Origin: Catenibacillus scindens
GTDB lineage: Bacteria; Bacillota; Clostridia; Lachnospirales; Lachnospiraceae
Assembly (NCBI RefSeq): GCF_014202115.1
Contig: NZ_JACHFW010000002.1
Span: 124,001 to 188,000, forward strand
Length of the DNA stretch: 64,000 bases
Direction of reading: 5' to 3'
The translations under genes were made by a program, and so were the position numbers. Of this stretch, positions 8,020-17,831 are shown in pieces. A model generated the notes under the pieces. The model saw only the letters and a program-made list of their open reading frames with translations, made no database searches and was not told where the DNA came from. Every line of letters begins with the position of its first letter. The first letter of the stretch is position 1.

Positions 8020-9102
8020 ATGGATTTTAATATTGCAGTCATCCGGGGCGACGGTATCGGCCCGGAAATTGTAAACGAAGCGGTTAAAGTTCTTGACCGC
8101 GTCGCGAAGAAATATGATCATCACTTTAACTATACGGATGTCCTTTTAGGGGGTGCCTCTATTGACGCCACCGGCGTTCCCCTTACTGATGAGGCCATCG
8201 ACACCTGTAAGGCCAGCGACGCCGTACTCATGGGTTCTATCGGCGGCGATACTACTAAATCCCCATGGTATAAGCTGCCTCCCCAGCTTCGCCCTGAAGC
8301 GGGCCTTTTAAAGATCCGCAAGGCGCTGGGACTTTTTGCCAATGTGCGGCCTGCCTATCTTTACAAAGAACTTAAAGCGGCCTGTCCCCTGAAAGACGAG
8401 ATCATCGGCGACGGATTTGACCTTGTCATTATGCGTGAGCTTACCGGAGGCCTGTATTTTGGCGAACGCAAGACTGTAGAGGAAAACGGGGTTTTAAAGG
8501 CCTACGATTCCCTGACTTACGATGAAAATGAAATACGCCGCATTGCCATTAAAGGTTTTGAGATGGCTATGAAGCGGCGCAAAATCCTCACCAGCGTGGA
8601 CAAGGCCAATGTTCTGGATTCCTCCAGATTATGGCGGAAGGTTGTGGACGAGGTGGCCAAAGATTATCCCCAGGTTTCCTACTCCCATATGCTGGTGGAC
8701 AACTGTGCCATGCAGCTTGTAAAAAATCCCCGACAGTTTGACGTTGTCCTGACAGAGAACATGTTCGGCGACATTTTATCCGATGAGGCCAGCGAAATCA
8801 CCGGCTCCATCGGAATGCTCTCCTCTGCAAGTCTGAGCGCCACAAAGCTGGGCCTTTACGAGCCGAGCCACGGCAGCGCCCCGGATATTGCGGGACAGGA
8901 TATCGCCAATCCCATCGCCACAATACTCTCGGCGGCAATGCTTTTAAGATATTCCCTGGATCTTGATAAAGAAGCGGACGATGTAGAGGCCGCCGTGCAG
9001 AAAGTTCTTGAGAAAGGTATGCGCACCGTGGATATTATGTCTCCGGGCATGACAAGACTTGGCTGCAGCGCTATGGGAAGCGCCATCGCAGCGGAAATCT
9101 GA
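8020..9102 (+). CDS. leuB: 3-isopropylmalate dehydrogenase
   Basis: Oxidises and decarboxylates 3-isopropylmalate to 2-oxoisocaproate with NAD+, the third step of leucine synthesis. It has 360 residues. IRGDGIGPEI opens the isocitrate/isopropylmalate dehydrogenase fold, and the C-terminal part carries HGSAPDIAGQDIANPIA, the adenine and NAD site. The ATG at 8020 is seven bases from AGAGG; the ATG at 8014 is too close to it. ilvD follows after 43 bases. leuA is not in the window. Confidence 0.96.
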   Translation: MDFNIAVIRGDGIGPEIVNEAVKVLDRVAKKYDHHFNYTDVLLGGASIDATGVPLTDEAIDTCKASDAVLMGSIGGDTTKSPWYKLPPQLRPEAGLLKIRKALGLFANVRPAYLYKELKAACPLKDEIIGDGFDLVIMRELTGGLYFGERKTVEENGVLKAYDSLTYDENEIRRIAIKGFEMAMKRRKILTSVDKANVLDSSRLWRKVVDEVAKDYPQVSYSHMLVDNCAMQLVKNPRQFDVVLTENMFGDILSDEASEITGSIGMLSSASLSATKLGLYEPSHGSAPDIAGQDIANPIATILSAAMLLRYSLDLDKEADDVEAAVQKVLEKGMRTVDIMSPGMTRLGCSAMGSAIAAEI

Positions 9103-9145
9103 ACAATCAGAAAAAAATTAAAAATATAAAGGATGGTATAAAGCA

Positions 9146-10813
9146 ATGAAAAGTGACGCAGTAAAAACAGGTATGCAGCAGGCACCTCACCGTTCCCTGT
9201 TTAACGCCCTTGGCATGACAAAAGAAGAGCTTGAGAGACCTTTAGTCGGTATTGTCAGCTCCTATAACGAGATTGTCCCTGGCCATATGAATCTGGATAA
9301 AATCGTTGAGGCCGTAAAAATGGGCGTTGCCATGGCTGGCGGAACACCGATCGTATTTCCCGCCATCGCTGTGTGCGACGGTATTGCCATGGGCCATATC
9401 GGCATGAAATATTCCCTTGTAACAAGAGATCTCATTGCAGATTCTACCGAAGCCATGGCCATGGCTCACCAGTTTGACGCCCTTGTAATGGTGCCCAACT
9501 GTGATAAAAATGTTCCCGGCCTTTTAATGGCTGCGGCCCGCATTAATGTTCCCACAGTTTTCGTATCCGGAGGTCCTATGCTCGCCGGTCATGTTAAAGG
9601 CCGCAAGCGCAGCCTCTCCAGTATGTTCGAGGCTGTCGGCGCCTATGCCGCCGGCACAATGAGCGCCGAGGACGTGGAAGAATTTGAAAATAAAGTATGC
9701 CCTACCTGCGGTTCCTGTTCCGGTATGTACACCGCCAACTCCATGAACTGCCTGACTGAAGTTTTAGGCATGGGCTTAAAGGGCAACGGTACCATCCCGG
9801 CAGTCTACTCAGAGCGTATTAAGCTGGCAAAACACGCCGGCATGGCCGTTATGGAAATGTACCGCAAAAATATCCGTCCGAGAGATATTATGACAAAAGA
9901 CGCGATCTTAAATGCCCTCACTGTGGATATGGCCCTGGGATGCTCCACAAACAGTATGCTCCACCTTCCGGCCATCGCCCATGAGATCGGCTGGGATTTT
10001 GATATTACTTTTGCCAATGAGATCAGTGCAAAAACACCGAATCTTTGCCACTTGGCTCCCGCCGGTCCTACATATATGGAAGATCTCAACGAAGCCGGCG
10101 GCGTTTACGCAGTGATGAATGAGCTGTCCAAGTTAAATCTTTTAAATCTTGACTGTATGACTGTCACAGGTAAAACTGTGGGCGAAAATATTAAAAACTG
10201 CGTTAACTTAAATCCTGAAGTTATACGCCCGGTTGACAATCCTTACAGCGCTACCGGCGGTCTGGCTGTACTTACAGGCAATCTGGCTCCGGACGGCAGC
10301 GTTGTTAAACGCTCCGCTGTCGATCCGAAGATGCTTGTCCATGAAGGTCCTGCCAGAGTTTTTGACTGCGAGGAGGACGCCATCGCCGCCATCAAAGGCG
10401 GGAAGATTGTTGCCGGCGACGTTGTAGTTATCCGCTATGAAGGCCCCAAGGGCGGTCCCGGCATGAGAGAGATGCTGAATCCCACATCCGCCATTGCCGG
10501 CATGGGCCTTGGAGCAAGCGTAGCTTTAATTACCGACGGACGTTTCTCCGGAGCTTCCCGTGGCGCATCCATCGGACATATCTCCCCTGAGGCAGCCGTT
10601 GGCGGCCCCATCGCCTTAGTGGAAGAGGGGGATATCATTAAGATCAATATTCCGGAAAACACCATCACCCTGGATATTTCCGATGAAGAAATGGCCAGCA
10701 GAAAAGCTAAATGGCAGCCGAGAGAGCCGAAAGTGACCACCGGCTATCTGGCACGCTATGCTGCCATGGTGACCAGCGGCAACCGGGGCGCTGTACTTGA
10801 GATCAAAAAATAA
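9146..10813 (+). CDS. ilvD: Dihydroxy-acid dehydratase
   Basis: Fe-S enzyme that dehydrates 2,3-dihydroxy-isovalerate and 2,3-dihydroxy-3-methylvalerate in valine and isoleucine synthesis. It has 555 residues, the normal length. Cys119 in NCDKNVPG and Cys191 in [15 protein letters not shown] are the expected cluster ligands; Cys77 lies in [10 protein letters not shown]. It sits between leuB and ilvB and is probably transcribed from the leuB promoter. ilvC was not found in the window. Confidence 0.97.
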   Translation: MKSDAVKTGMQQAPHRSLFNALGMTKEELERPLVGIVSSYNEIVPGHMNLDKIVEAVKMGVAMAGGTPIVFPAIAVCDGIAMGHIGMKYSLVTRDLIADSTEAMAMAHQFDALVMVPNCDKNVPGLLMAAARINVPTVFVSGGPMLAGHVKGRKRSLSSMFEAVGAYAAGTMSAEDVEEFENKVCPTCGSCSGMYTANSMNCLTEVLGMGLKGNGTIPAVYSERIKLAKHAGMAVMEMYRKNIRPRDIMTKDAILNALTVDMALGCSTNSMLHLPAIAHEIGWDFDITFANEISAKTPNLCHLAPAGPTYMEDLNEAGGVYAVMNELSKLNLLNLDCMTVTGKTVGENIKNCVNLNPEVIRPVDNPYSATGGLAVLTGNLAPDGSVVKRSAVDPKMLVHEGPARVFDCEEDAIAAIKGGKIVAGDVVVIRYEGPKGGPGMREMLNPTSAIAGMGLGASVALITDGRFSGASRGASIGHISPEAAVGGPIALVEEGDIIKINIPENTITLDISDEEMASRKAKWQPREPKVTTGYLARYAAMVTSGNRGAVLEIKK

Positions 10814-10832
10814 TCCTAAATTCCAGGATTTT

Positions 10833-10875
10833 CCGCCCGGAGTGTATTGGAACCTCTTCAATTCGCTCCGGGCGG
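10833..10875 (+). other. Ten-base-pair stem-loop between ilvD and ilvB
   Basis: CCGCCCGGAG (10833-10842) and CTCCGGGCGG (10866-10875) are perfect complements around a 23-base loop. No T-run follows, so it is more likely an mRNA-processing or stability hairpin than an intrinsic terminator. Confidence 0.55.
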
Positions 10876-10926
10876 CAGACGATTAAATCCCCGGATACTT
10901 ATACAAATGGAAAGGCAGGCGTAAAA

Positions 10927-12609
10927 ATGGAATTAACGGGTGCCCAGATCATTATCGAATGTTTAAAAGAGCAGGGTGTGGATACCGTCTTCGGTTATCC
11001 CGGCGGCACCATTTTAAACGTCTATGATGAATTATATAAACACAGTGATGAAATCACTCATATTTTAACTTCCCACGAGCAGGGAGCCGCCCACGCGGCG
11101 GACGGCTATGCCAGGGCTACCGGAAAGGTAGGTGTGTGCATGGCTACCAGCGGACCGGGAGCGACAAACCTTGTCACCGGAATCGCGACAGCCTACATGG
11201 ATTCTATTCCTGTTGTGGCCATTACATGCAATGTAGGCGTGAGTCTTCTCGGAAAAGACAGTTTTCAGGAAGTAGATATTAAAGGCGTGACCATGCCCAT
11301 TACAAAACACAATTTTATTGTCAAAGATGTAACTAAGCTGGCAGATACTATCCGCCGCTCCTTCTACATCGCCCAGTCCGGAAGACCCGGACCGGTACAT
11401 ATTGATATTCCAAAAGATATTACCGCGTTAAAGACAGAATACGAATATCAAAAGCCTGAGGAGATTCATCCCCAGACTGATGAGATCCGGGAAGAAGACC
11501 TTGACAAGGCAGTACAACTTATCGCCCGCAGTGAGCGTCCCTTCGTCTTTGTCGGCGGCGGTGCGGTATTGTCCGGCGCTTCAGAGGAACTTAAACAGTT
11601 TGTGGATAAAATTCAGGCGCCGGTGGCGGATTCTCTTATGGGCAAAGGTGCCTATGACGGCCGCAGCCAAAATTATACAGGCATGCTTGGCATGCACGGC
11701 ACAAAAACCTCCAATTTCGGCGTCACCGAGTGTGATCTGCTCATCGTTATCGGAGCCCGTTTTTCAGATCGTGTTATTGGAAATTCTTCTACCTTTGCAA
11801 AAAATGCCAAAAAGATCCATATTGACGTGGACGCGGCGGAGATTAATAAAAATATTCAATGCGACTGCAGCATTATCGGCGACGCAAAGGTGATTTTAAG
11901 AAAACTTAACGCCCGGATCGAACCGCTCGACCACACAGACTGGCTGAACCATATTTACAGTCTGAAGCAGACTTACCCCATGACCTATCATAAAGATGTC
12001 CTTACCGGTCCGGGGGTTGTGGAAAAAATTTATGCGATGACCGGCGGCGATGCTATTATCGCTACAGAAGTGGGACAGAACCAGATGTGGGCGGCACAGT
12101 TTTTCAAATATGACCGTCCCCGCAGGCTGATCACCTCAGGCGGACTAGGAACTATGGGCTTTGGCCTTGGCGCGGCCATTGGAGCCAAGCTTGGATGTCC
12201 GAACCAGCTTGTATTTAACATTGCCGGTGACGGATGTTTCCGCATGAATATGAACGAGCTTGCTACAGCTTCCCGGTACAACATTCCTGTCATCGAAGTC
12301 ATTTTAAACAATCATGTCCTTGGAATGGTCCGGCAGTGGCAGACGTTGTTCTATGACCAGCGCTATTCCAATACAATACTTAATGACAAAGTAGACTATG
12401 TGAAAGTGGCCGAGGCCCTTGGCGCCCGGGGAATCCGGGTAACCTCCAATGAGGAGCTTGGCCCCGCCCTGAAAGAAGCCATGGAATCTGACGGCCCGGT
12501 AGTCATCGAGTGCGTGATTGACTGTGATGACAAAGTATGGCCTATGGTAGCTCCCGGCGCTTCCATATCTGAAGCATTTGCCGAGGAAGATATGCAGAAT
12601 GGAAAGTAA
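10927..12609 (+). CDS. ilvB: Acetolactate synthase, large (catalytic) subunit
   Basis: Thiamine diphosphate enzyme joining pyruvate with pyruvate or 2-oxobutyrate, the first common step of branched-chain synthesis. It has 560 residues: N-terminal ThDP-binding domain with catalytic Glu51 in SHEQGAAHAADGYA, a central FAD-binding domain, and a C-terminal domain with the ThDP motif that begins GDGCFRMNMNELATA and ends ILNN. No ilvN small subunit lies beside it, so the regulatory subunit is elsewhere or absent. serC follows after 20 bases. Confidence 0.94.
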   Translation: MELTGAQIIIECLKEQGVDTVFGYPGGTILNVYDELYKHSDEITHILTSHEQGAAHAADGYARATGKVGVCMATSGPGATNLVTGIATAYMDSIPVVAITCNVGVSLLGKDSFQEVDIKGVTMPITKHNFIVKDVTKLADTIRRSFYIAQSGRPGPVHIDIPKDITALKTEYEYQKPEEIHPQTDEIREEDLDKAVQLIARSERPFVFVGGGAVLSGASEELKQFVDKIQAPVADSLMGKGAYDGRSQNYTGMLGMHGTKTSNFGVTECDLLIVIGARFSDRVIGNSSTFAKNAKKIHIDVDAAEINKNIQCDCSIIGDAKVILRKLNARIEPLDHTDWLNHIYSLKQTYPMTYHKDVLTGPGVVEKIYAMTGGDAIIATEVGQNQMWAAQFFKYDRPRRLITSGGLGTMGFGLGAAIGAKLGCPNQLVFNIAGDGCFRMNMNELATASRYNIPVIEVILNNHVLGMVRQWQTLFYDQRYSNTILNDKVDYVKVAEALGARGIRVTSNEELGPALKEAMESDGPVVIECVIDCDDKVWPMVAPGASISEAFAEEDMQNGK

Positions 12610-12629
12610 TTGAAAGGTGATGAATAAAG

Positions 12630-13718
12630 ATGAGTAGAATTTATAATTTTTCAGCCGGCCCGGCAATGCTCCCTGTGGAAGTTCTCCAGGAAGCCGCTGA
12701 CGAGATGCTGGATTACAGAGGATGCGGCATGTCTGTCATGGAGATGAGCCACCGCTCAAAGGTTTATGAGACCATCATTCAAGAGGCACAAGCGGATCTT
12801 CGGACACTCCTTGGTATTCCCGACAACTATAAAGTGCTGTTTTTACAGGGCGGCGCTTCCACCCAGTTTGCCATGATCCCCATGAACTTTATGAAAAACA
12901 GAAAAGCCGGTTATGTTGTCACCGGACAGTGGGCCAAAAAAGCTTTTGCCGAAGCCAAAATTTTCGGTGAGGCTGTGGAGCTTGCTTCCTCCGCAGATAA
13001 GACTTTTTCTTATATTCCGGACTGCTCAGATCTTCCGATAACCGATGATATGGATTATGTCTATATCTGTGAAAATAATACGATCTACGGCACAAAATTT
13101 AAAACCCTCCCCAATACTAAGGGCAAAAACCTGATCGCCGATGTATCTTCCTGCTTTTTATCTGAGCCTATCGACGTTACAAAGTATGCTATGCTTTACG
13201 CCGGCGCTCAGAAAAACGTAGGTCCCGCCGGAGTGACCATCTGCATTATCCGGGAGGATCTGATCACTGAGGATGTTCTCCCTCAGACGCCGACCATGCT
13301 CCGCTATAAGATCCACGCTGACAATGGTTCCATGTACAATACGCCGCCGGCGTACGCCATTTATATCTGCGGTAAAGTCTTTAAATGGCTCTTAAAGACC
13401 GGAGGACTGGAAAAACGCAAAGAGGTCAACGAGGAGAAAGCCAAGATTCTCTACGATTTCCTTGACAGCAGCGAATTATTTAAGGGGACTGTTGAGCCGG
13501 CCAGCAGGTCGCTCATGAATGTTCCTTTTGTCACCGGCGACAGCGAACTTGACGCTAAATTTATCGCAGAGTCCAAAGCCGCAGGTTTTGAAAATCTGAA
13601 AGGCCACCGCACTGTCGGCGGCATGCGGGCAAGTATTTACAACGCCATGCCTGTGGAAGGCGTCAAAGCCCTTGTTGAATTTATGAAAAAATTTGAAGCA
13701 GAAAACAAACACGCATAA
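12630..13718 (+). CDS. serC: Phosphoserine aminotransferase
   Basis: PLP enzyme that converts 3-phosphohydroxypyruvate to O-phosphoserine. It has 362 residues. The N-terminus RIYNFSAGPAMLP and the PLP-lysine segment YAGAQKNVGPAG identify the family. GAAAGGTGATG precedes the start. It is followed after 41 bases by serA, so the two steps before phosphoserine hydrolysis are made together; no serB is present in the window. Confidence 0.96.
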   Translation: MSRIYNFSAGPAMLPVEVLQEAADEMLDYRGCGMSVMEMSHRSKVYETIIQEAQADLRTLLGIPDNYKVLFLQGGASTQFAMIPMNFMKNRKAGYVVTGQWAKKAFAEAKIFGEAVELASSADKTFSYIPDCSDLPITDDMDYVYICENNTIYGTKFKTLPNTKGKNLIADVSSCFLSEPIDVTKYAMLYAGAQKNVGPAGVTICIIREDLITEDVLPQTPTMLRYKIHADNGSMYNTPPAYAIYICGKVFKWLLKTGGLEKRKEVNEEKAKILYDFLDSSELFKGTVEPASRSLMNVPFVTGDSELDAKFIAESKAAGFENLKGHRTVGGMRASIYNAMPVEGVKALVEFMKKFEAENKHA

Positions 13719-13759
13719 GATATGCCAAGGCATATCTCCACTATGGGAGGCTTTTTTAA

Positions 13760-14923
13760 ATGTATAATATTAAATGTCTCAATCCTATTTCGCCCCTGGG
13801 AATGGAATTATTTTCAGACAACTATCAGGTCATTGACGACGCGGCCTGCGCCAACGCTATTTTAGTGCGCAGCGCTTCAATGCACGATATGGAACTTGGG
13901 GAAAATCTTGACGCTATAGCAAGAGCTGGCGCGGGTGTTAACAATATTCCTCTGGAAAAATGTGCTGAGAAAGGCATTGTTGTTTTTAATACCCCTGGAG
14001 CTAACGCCAACGGCGTCAAAGAAGCAGTTCTTGCCGGCCTTTTAATGTCCGCCAGAGATTTTATCGGCGGCGTCAACTGGGTTCAGTCTGTCCGTGAGGA
14101 CCCGGACGTGGCAAAACTTGTGGAAAAAGGAAAGAAAAAATTTGCCGGAACAGAGATTAAGGACAAAAAGATCGGTGTTATCGGCCTTGGAGCCATCGGC
14201 GTCCTTGTAGCTAACGCCTGCAACCGCCTTGGCATGGAAGTGTACGGCTACGACCCCTTTATTTCCGTTCAGGCCGCCTGGAATCTCTCAAGAGACATAC
14301 GCCATATTAACAACCTGGATGATATTTACGCAAAATGCGATTATATCACCGTCCATGTGCCCCTCCTTCCATCCACAGAAAAAATGCTCAACGCCCAGGC
14401 CTTTGAAAAGATGAAAGAGGGCGTTGTCATCCTGAATTTCGCCAGAGATCTTCTGGTGGACGAGGACGCGCTTTCCGGAGCCATTGCCTCCGGAAAAGTG
14501 AGAAAATATGTCACCGATTTTCCAAACGCCCGGACTGCCAATATGGAAAATGTCATCGCCATCCCCCATCTCGGTGCCTCCACTGAGGAGTCTGAGGATA
14601 ACTGTGCCATGATGGCGGTGAGAGAGTTGAGAGACTTTATTGAAAACGGAAATATTACCCATTCCGTCAATTATCCGGACTGCTCCATGGGCGTTTGCTC
14701 ATGTGCCGGACGTATTGCTGTCAACCACCGCAATATCCCTAATATGATCGCCCAGCTCACCAGCGTATGCGCTGCTGACGGTGTGAATATCACTGATATG
14801 ATCAACAAGAGTAAAGGCGACTGGGCCTATACCATGCTGGATCTGGCGGCCCCTGTCACCCCAAAGATGGTGGAAGATATACGCAGGATCGACGGTATTG
14901 TCAAAGTCCGTGTAATCAAATAA
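13760..14923 (+). CDS. serA: D-3-phosphoglycerate dehydrogenase with ACT domain
   Basis: Commits 3-phosphoglycerate to serine synthesis. The 387-residue protein has the D-2-hydroxyacid dehydrogenase fold with the NAD motif GVIGLGAIG near residue 140, the catalytic Arg region NFARDLLVD and the His region PHLGASTEES, then a C-terminal ACT domain (about 315-387) that usually senses serine. GGGAGG lies before the ATG. A terminator-like stem follows, but the DUF1015 gene starts just beyond it. Confidence 0.95.
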   Translation: MYNIKCLNPISPLGMELFSDNYQVIDDAACANAILVRSASMHDMELGENLDAIARAGAGVNNIPLEKCAEKGIVVFNTPGANANGVKEAVLAGLLMSARDFIGGVNWVQSVREDPDVAKLVEKGKKKFAGTEIKDKKIGVIGLGAIGVLVANACNRLGMEVYGYDPFISVQAAWNLSRDIRHINNLDDIYAKCDYITVHVPLLPSTEKMLNAQAFEKMKEGVVILNFARDLLVDEDALSGAIASGKVRKYVTDFPNARTANMENVIAIPHLGASTEESEDNCAMMAVRELRDFIENGNITHSVNYPDCSMGVCSCAGRIAVNHRNIPNMIAQLTSVCAADGVNITDMINKSKGDWAYTMLDLAAPVTPKMVEDIRRIDGIVKVRVIK

Positions 14924-14930
14924 AATTTCA

Positions 14931-14969
14931 AAAAGGATATCCCGCCCAGATGACGGGATATCCTTTTTA
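14931..14969 (+). terminator. Terminator or attenuating stem after serA
   Basis: AAAAGGATATCCCG and CGGGATATCCTTTT pair over 14 bp around a nine-base loop, ending in a T-run. It lies 30 bases before the DUF1015 start, so readthrough or a separate start would be needed for that gene. Confidence 0.75.
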
Positions 14970-14998
14970 ACCCTGAAGATAAGAAATGGAGGCAATTT

Positions 14999-16252
14999 AT
15001 GGCTCAGATCAGACCCTTTTGCGCCGTCCGTCCGGACAGTGTCCTCGCGTCCCGCATCGCGGCGCTCCCCTATGATGTTTATGACCGCAGTCAGGCATTA
15101 GCAGAGGTCACCCGTGAACCATTATCCTTTTTACATATTGACCGTCCTGAAACATGGTTTGACAATTCTGTAGATATGTATGCTCCACAGGTTTATGAAA
15201 AAGCAGGTCAGGCCCTTAAAGAGTGGATCAGCGACGGATATTTCATCCGTGACAGCCGCCCATGTTATTACATTTATGAGCAGGTCATGGACGGCCGTGC
15301 CCAGACCGGTATTGTGGCATGTGCCAGTGTCAACGATTATGTCAATAATGTCATCAAAAAGCATGAGAATACCCGTGAGGCCAAAGAGCAGGACCGCATC
15401 CGCCATATCAGCGCCTGCCAGGCACAGACCGGCCCTATATTTCTCGCTTACCGCCACGATCCCAGCATTAATGAGATCATGGCTAAAGCTATGGCAAAAT
15501 CCCCGGTCTATGACTTCATTACCCCTGACAACGTTTCACAGCGCGTATGGATCATTGACGATGCGGGAGATATTCAAAATATCAGCCAGGCATTTGCCAA
15601 TATTCCGGACATCTATATTGCCGACGGGCATCACCGGGCCGCGTCGGCTGTAAAGGTATCCCTCATGCGCAGAAAGGCCATGGGGCTTTTGCCGGATCAG
15701 TGCTGCGGCGATGAGAGCGACTATTTTCTCTCAGTGCTTTTCCCTGACGATCAGTTAAAGATCATGGCCTATAACCGGGTAGTAAAAGACCTTAACGGCC
15801 TTGAGGCAGATGAATTTCTGAGGCGGGTGGAACAAAAATTTTCCATTCTTTCTCTTCCGGGCCGCCCTACAGGAGATTTTCCTGAAACAAAAGGAACTTT
15901 CGGTATGTATCTCGATGAAAAATGGCATCTGTTAAGCCCTAAATTTGAGATTTCAGGAGACAACGCTGTGGATGGCCTTGACGTCTCTGTGCTTCAGGAC
16001 AGTCTCCTTGGGCCTGTCCTTGGCATTCACGATCCCCGGTTAGATGAACGCATTGATTTTATCGGCGGTATCCACGGCCTTGAAGGGCTTGAGGCGTACT
16101 GCAGGCAAAAGAAGTGGGCCGTGGCCTTTGCCATGTATCCCACATCCATTGAGGAATTATTTGACGTGGCTGACCAGCACCTGCTTATGCCGCCGAAATC
16201 CACTTGGTTTGAGCCGAAACTTCGTTCCGGGCTGTTCATTCATGAAATTTAA
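14999..16252 (+). CDS. DUF1015 family protein, linked to serine genes
   Basis: A 417-residue DUF1015 protein. Conserved motifs are ALPYDVYDR at 22-30, KHENTREAKEQDR at 121-133 and ADGHHRAASA at 208-217. The DGHHR motif resembles the catalytic motif of the ParB/SerK/SbnI fold, in which SerK and SbnI phosphorylate free serine; this similarity is an inference from motif and context. It follows serC-serA with TGGAGG before its ATG. It could act on serine or phosphoserine, but no activity is established for this gene. Confidence 0.8.
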   Translation: MAQIRPFCAVRPDSVLASRIAALPYDVYDRSQALAEVTREPLSFLHIDRPETWFDNSVDMYAPQVYEKAGQALKEWISDGYFIRDSRPCYYIYEQVMDGRAQTGIVACASVNDYVNNVIKKHENTREAKEQDRIRHISACQAQTGPIFLAYRHDPSINEIMAKAMAKSPVYDFITPDNVSQRVWIIDDAGDIQNISQAFANIPDIYIADGHHRAASAVKVSLMRRKAMGLLPDQCCGDESDYFLSVLFPDDQLKIMAYNRVVKDLNGLEADEFLRRVEQKFSILSLPGRPTGDFPETKGTFGMYLDEKWHLLSPKFEISGDNAVDGLDVSVLQDSLLGPVLGIHDPRLDERIDFIGGIHGLEGLEAYCRQKKWAVAFAMYPTSIEELFDVADQHLLMPPKSTWFEPKLRSGLFIHEI

Positions 16253-16260
16253 TAAGCTGC

Positions 16261-16321
16261 ACAGCAAAAGAAGCGCGTCCCTCCAGGAGAATTGTCCTGG
16301 GGGGCGCGCTTCTTTTGCTGT
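16261..16321. terminator. Bidirectional terminator between DUF1015 gene and dapL
   Basis: ACAGCAAAAGAAGCGCG pairs with CGCGCTTCTTTTGCTGT, with an inner TCCAGG/CCTGGG stem. The stem contains runs of A and T near its base on both sides and lies between convergent genes. Confidence 0.75.
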
Positions 16322-16338
16322 CATAGCAAGCGATTATA

Positions 16339-17535
16339 TCAGATCAGCTTGTCAATCCGTTCCATGGCCTCGATAGTATTTTCCCGTGTACCAAAACCTG
16401 TGAGACGGAAGTAATTTTTCCCGTTTTCACCGAAACCTGCTCCCGGCGTACCCACAACCTGAGCATTGTTCAGCAGATAGTCAAAGAATGTCCATGAGTC
16501 CATACCGCCTGGGCATTCAAACCAGACATAAGGCGAATGTTCCCCGCCAAAATAGCGGATACCTTTTTTGGCGAATACATCGCAGATGATTCTGGCATTT
16601 TCTTTATAGTAGCTGATGTTTTCCATGCACTGGGCCATGCCTTCCTCAGTAAAGACAGCGGCGGCGCCTTTCTGGATAATATAAGACGTACCGTTAAATT
16701 TTGTAGTCTGGCGGCGGTTCCAAAGGGCGTTTAAGGACACCTCACGGCCGTCGGAAGACTTAAATACAAGTTCTTTGGGGACAATGGTATAGCCGCACCG
16801 AGTTCCTGTAAAACCGGCAGTCTTTGACAGGGAACAAAATTCGATGGCACACTTTTTAGCGCCTTCTACGGCATAGATGCTCCGTGGGAGAGTGGAATCC
16901 GAGATGAATGCCTCATAAGCGGCGTCAAATAAGATCACAGCCTCATTTTCCAGAGCATAATCCACCCATGCCTTTAACTGGTCATAGCTGTAGACCGCGC
17001 CTGTAGGGTTGTTGGGGGAGCATAAGTAAATCAGATCCGCGTGAACATTTTTATCCGGCAGCGGCAGGAAATCGTTTTCAGCAGTGGCAGACATATAAGT
17101 TATTTTTCTTCCGCACATAATATTGGAGTCAACATAGACCGGATAAACAGGGTCCGGGATCAGGATCACGTTGTCATTTCCGAAAATATCTGTAATATTC
17201 CCGGTGTCACTCTTAGCGCCGTCAGAAATAAAAATATCCGATGGATCAATGGAAATATTGTGGCCCGCATAGTAGGAAGCCACAGCGCTGCGTAAAAATT
17301 CGTAGCCTTGTTCCGGTCCGTAGCCTTTAAATGTCCCGGCGCTGGCCATAGCGTCCACGCCCTCATGAAGCCCTTTAATGATCGCATCGCCCAGAGGCCG
17401 TGTCACGTCGCCGATGCCAAGGCGGATCACCTTTTTATCCGGATTCTGTTTTGTATACTCAGCAACTCTGTGATTGATCTCGGAAAACAGATAGCTTTCT
17501 TTAAGATTGAGATAATTCTCGTTGATTTTAGGCAT
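16339..17535 (-). CDS. dapL: LL-diaminopimelate aminotransferase
   Basis: PLP aminotransferase that makes LL-diaminopimelate directly from tetrahydrodipicolinate for lysine and peptidoglycan. It has 398 residues, near the DapL norm. The N-terminus PKINENYLNLKESYLFSEI, the CSPNNPTGAVY motif and the PLP lysine Lys238 in SLSKTAGFTGTRCGY are diagnostic. AAAGGATG precedes the start. It is convergent with the serine block and monocistronic. Confidence 0.94.
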   Translation of the reverse strand: MPKINENYLNLKESYLFSEINHRVAEYTKQNPDKKVIRLGIGDVTRPLGDAIIKGLHEGVDAMASAGTFKGYGPEQGYEFLRSAVASYYAGHNISIDPSDIFISDGAKSDTGNITDIFGNDNVILIPDPVYPVYVDSNIMCGRKITYMSATAENDFLPLPDKNVHADLIYLCSPNNPTGAVYSYDQLKAWVDYALENEAVILFDAAYEAFISDSTLPRSIYAVEGAKKCAIEFCSLSKTAGFTGTRCGYTIVPKELVFKSSDGREVSLNALWNRRQTTKFNGTSYIIQKGAAAVFTEEGMAQCMENISYYKENARIICDVFAKKGIRYFGGEHSPYVWFECPGGMDSWTFFDYLLNNAQVVGTPGAGFGENGKNYFRLTGFGTRENTIEAMERIDKLI

Positions 17536-17607
17536 TGTTTACATCCTTTCTTCACTGGATTTTCTCACATATTTTACCAGATTTTATACACCTTTGTCAA
17601 CGCCGCT

Positions 17608-17728
17608 AAAATCCAGTAACAGTTCAGCCATCAGGGATGGAGATCATGAGCAAAGGAGCGGCGTCAGCCGCGGGTCAGCGCAACAGCGCGGCGCAGCGTA
17701 GGTGCGGGCTGAACTGTTGCAAAATCCA
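17608..17728. mobile_element. 105-bp MITE with 8-bp target duplication
   Basis: The element 17616-17720 begins GTAACAGTTCAGCC and ends GGGCTGAACTGTTGC, near-perfect terminal repeats. AAAATCCA flanks it on both sides (17608-17615, 17721-17728). Same ends as the 42-bp element at 7883. It sits between the dapL start and the glgB promoter. Confidence 0.87.
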
Positions 17729-17768
17729 TAGGATTTGTAAGATAATCATGGAAATCCCCCCTGGGAAG

Positions 17769-17777
17769 TGGTATAAT
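17769..17777 (+). promoter_or_regulatory. Extended -10 promoter of glgB
   Basis: TGGTATAAT (TG at 17769-17770, TATAAT at 17772-17777) is a perfect extended -10 box 55 bp before the glgB start. No good -35 box is seen, which suits an extended -10 promoter. Confidence 0.6.
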
Positions 17778-17831
17778 ATCCAGGAAGCAATACGCCTTCA
17801 GAAACTGAGGGGAAACAGGAGGTTACGTTTT

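Noticed and set aside
10814-10926. Possible T-box or attenuator before ilvB
   Set aside because: No T-box consensus (GGTGGNACCGCG type) and no terminator T-run; only one plain stem is seen.
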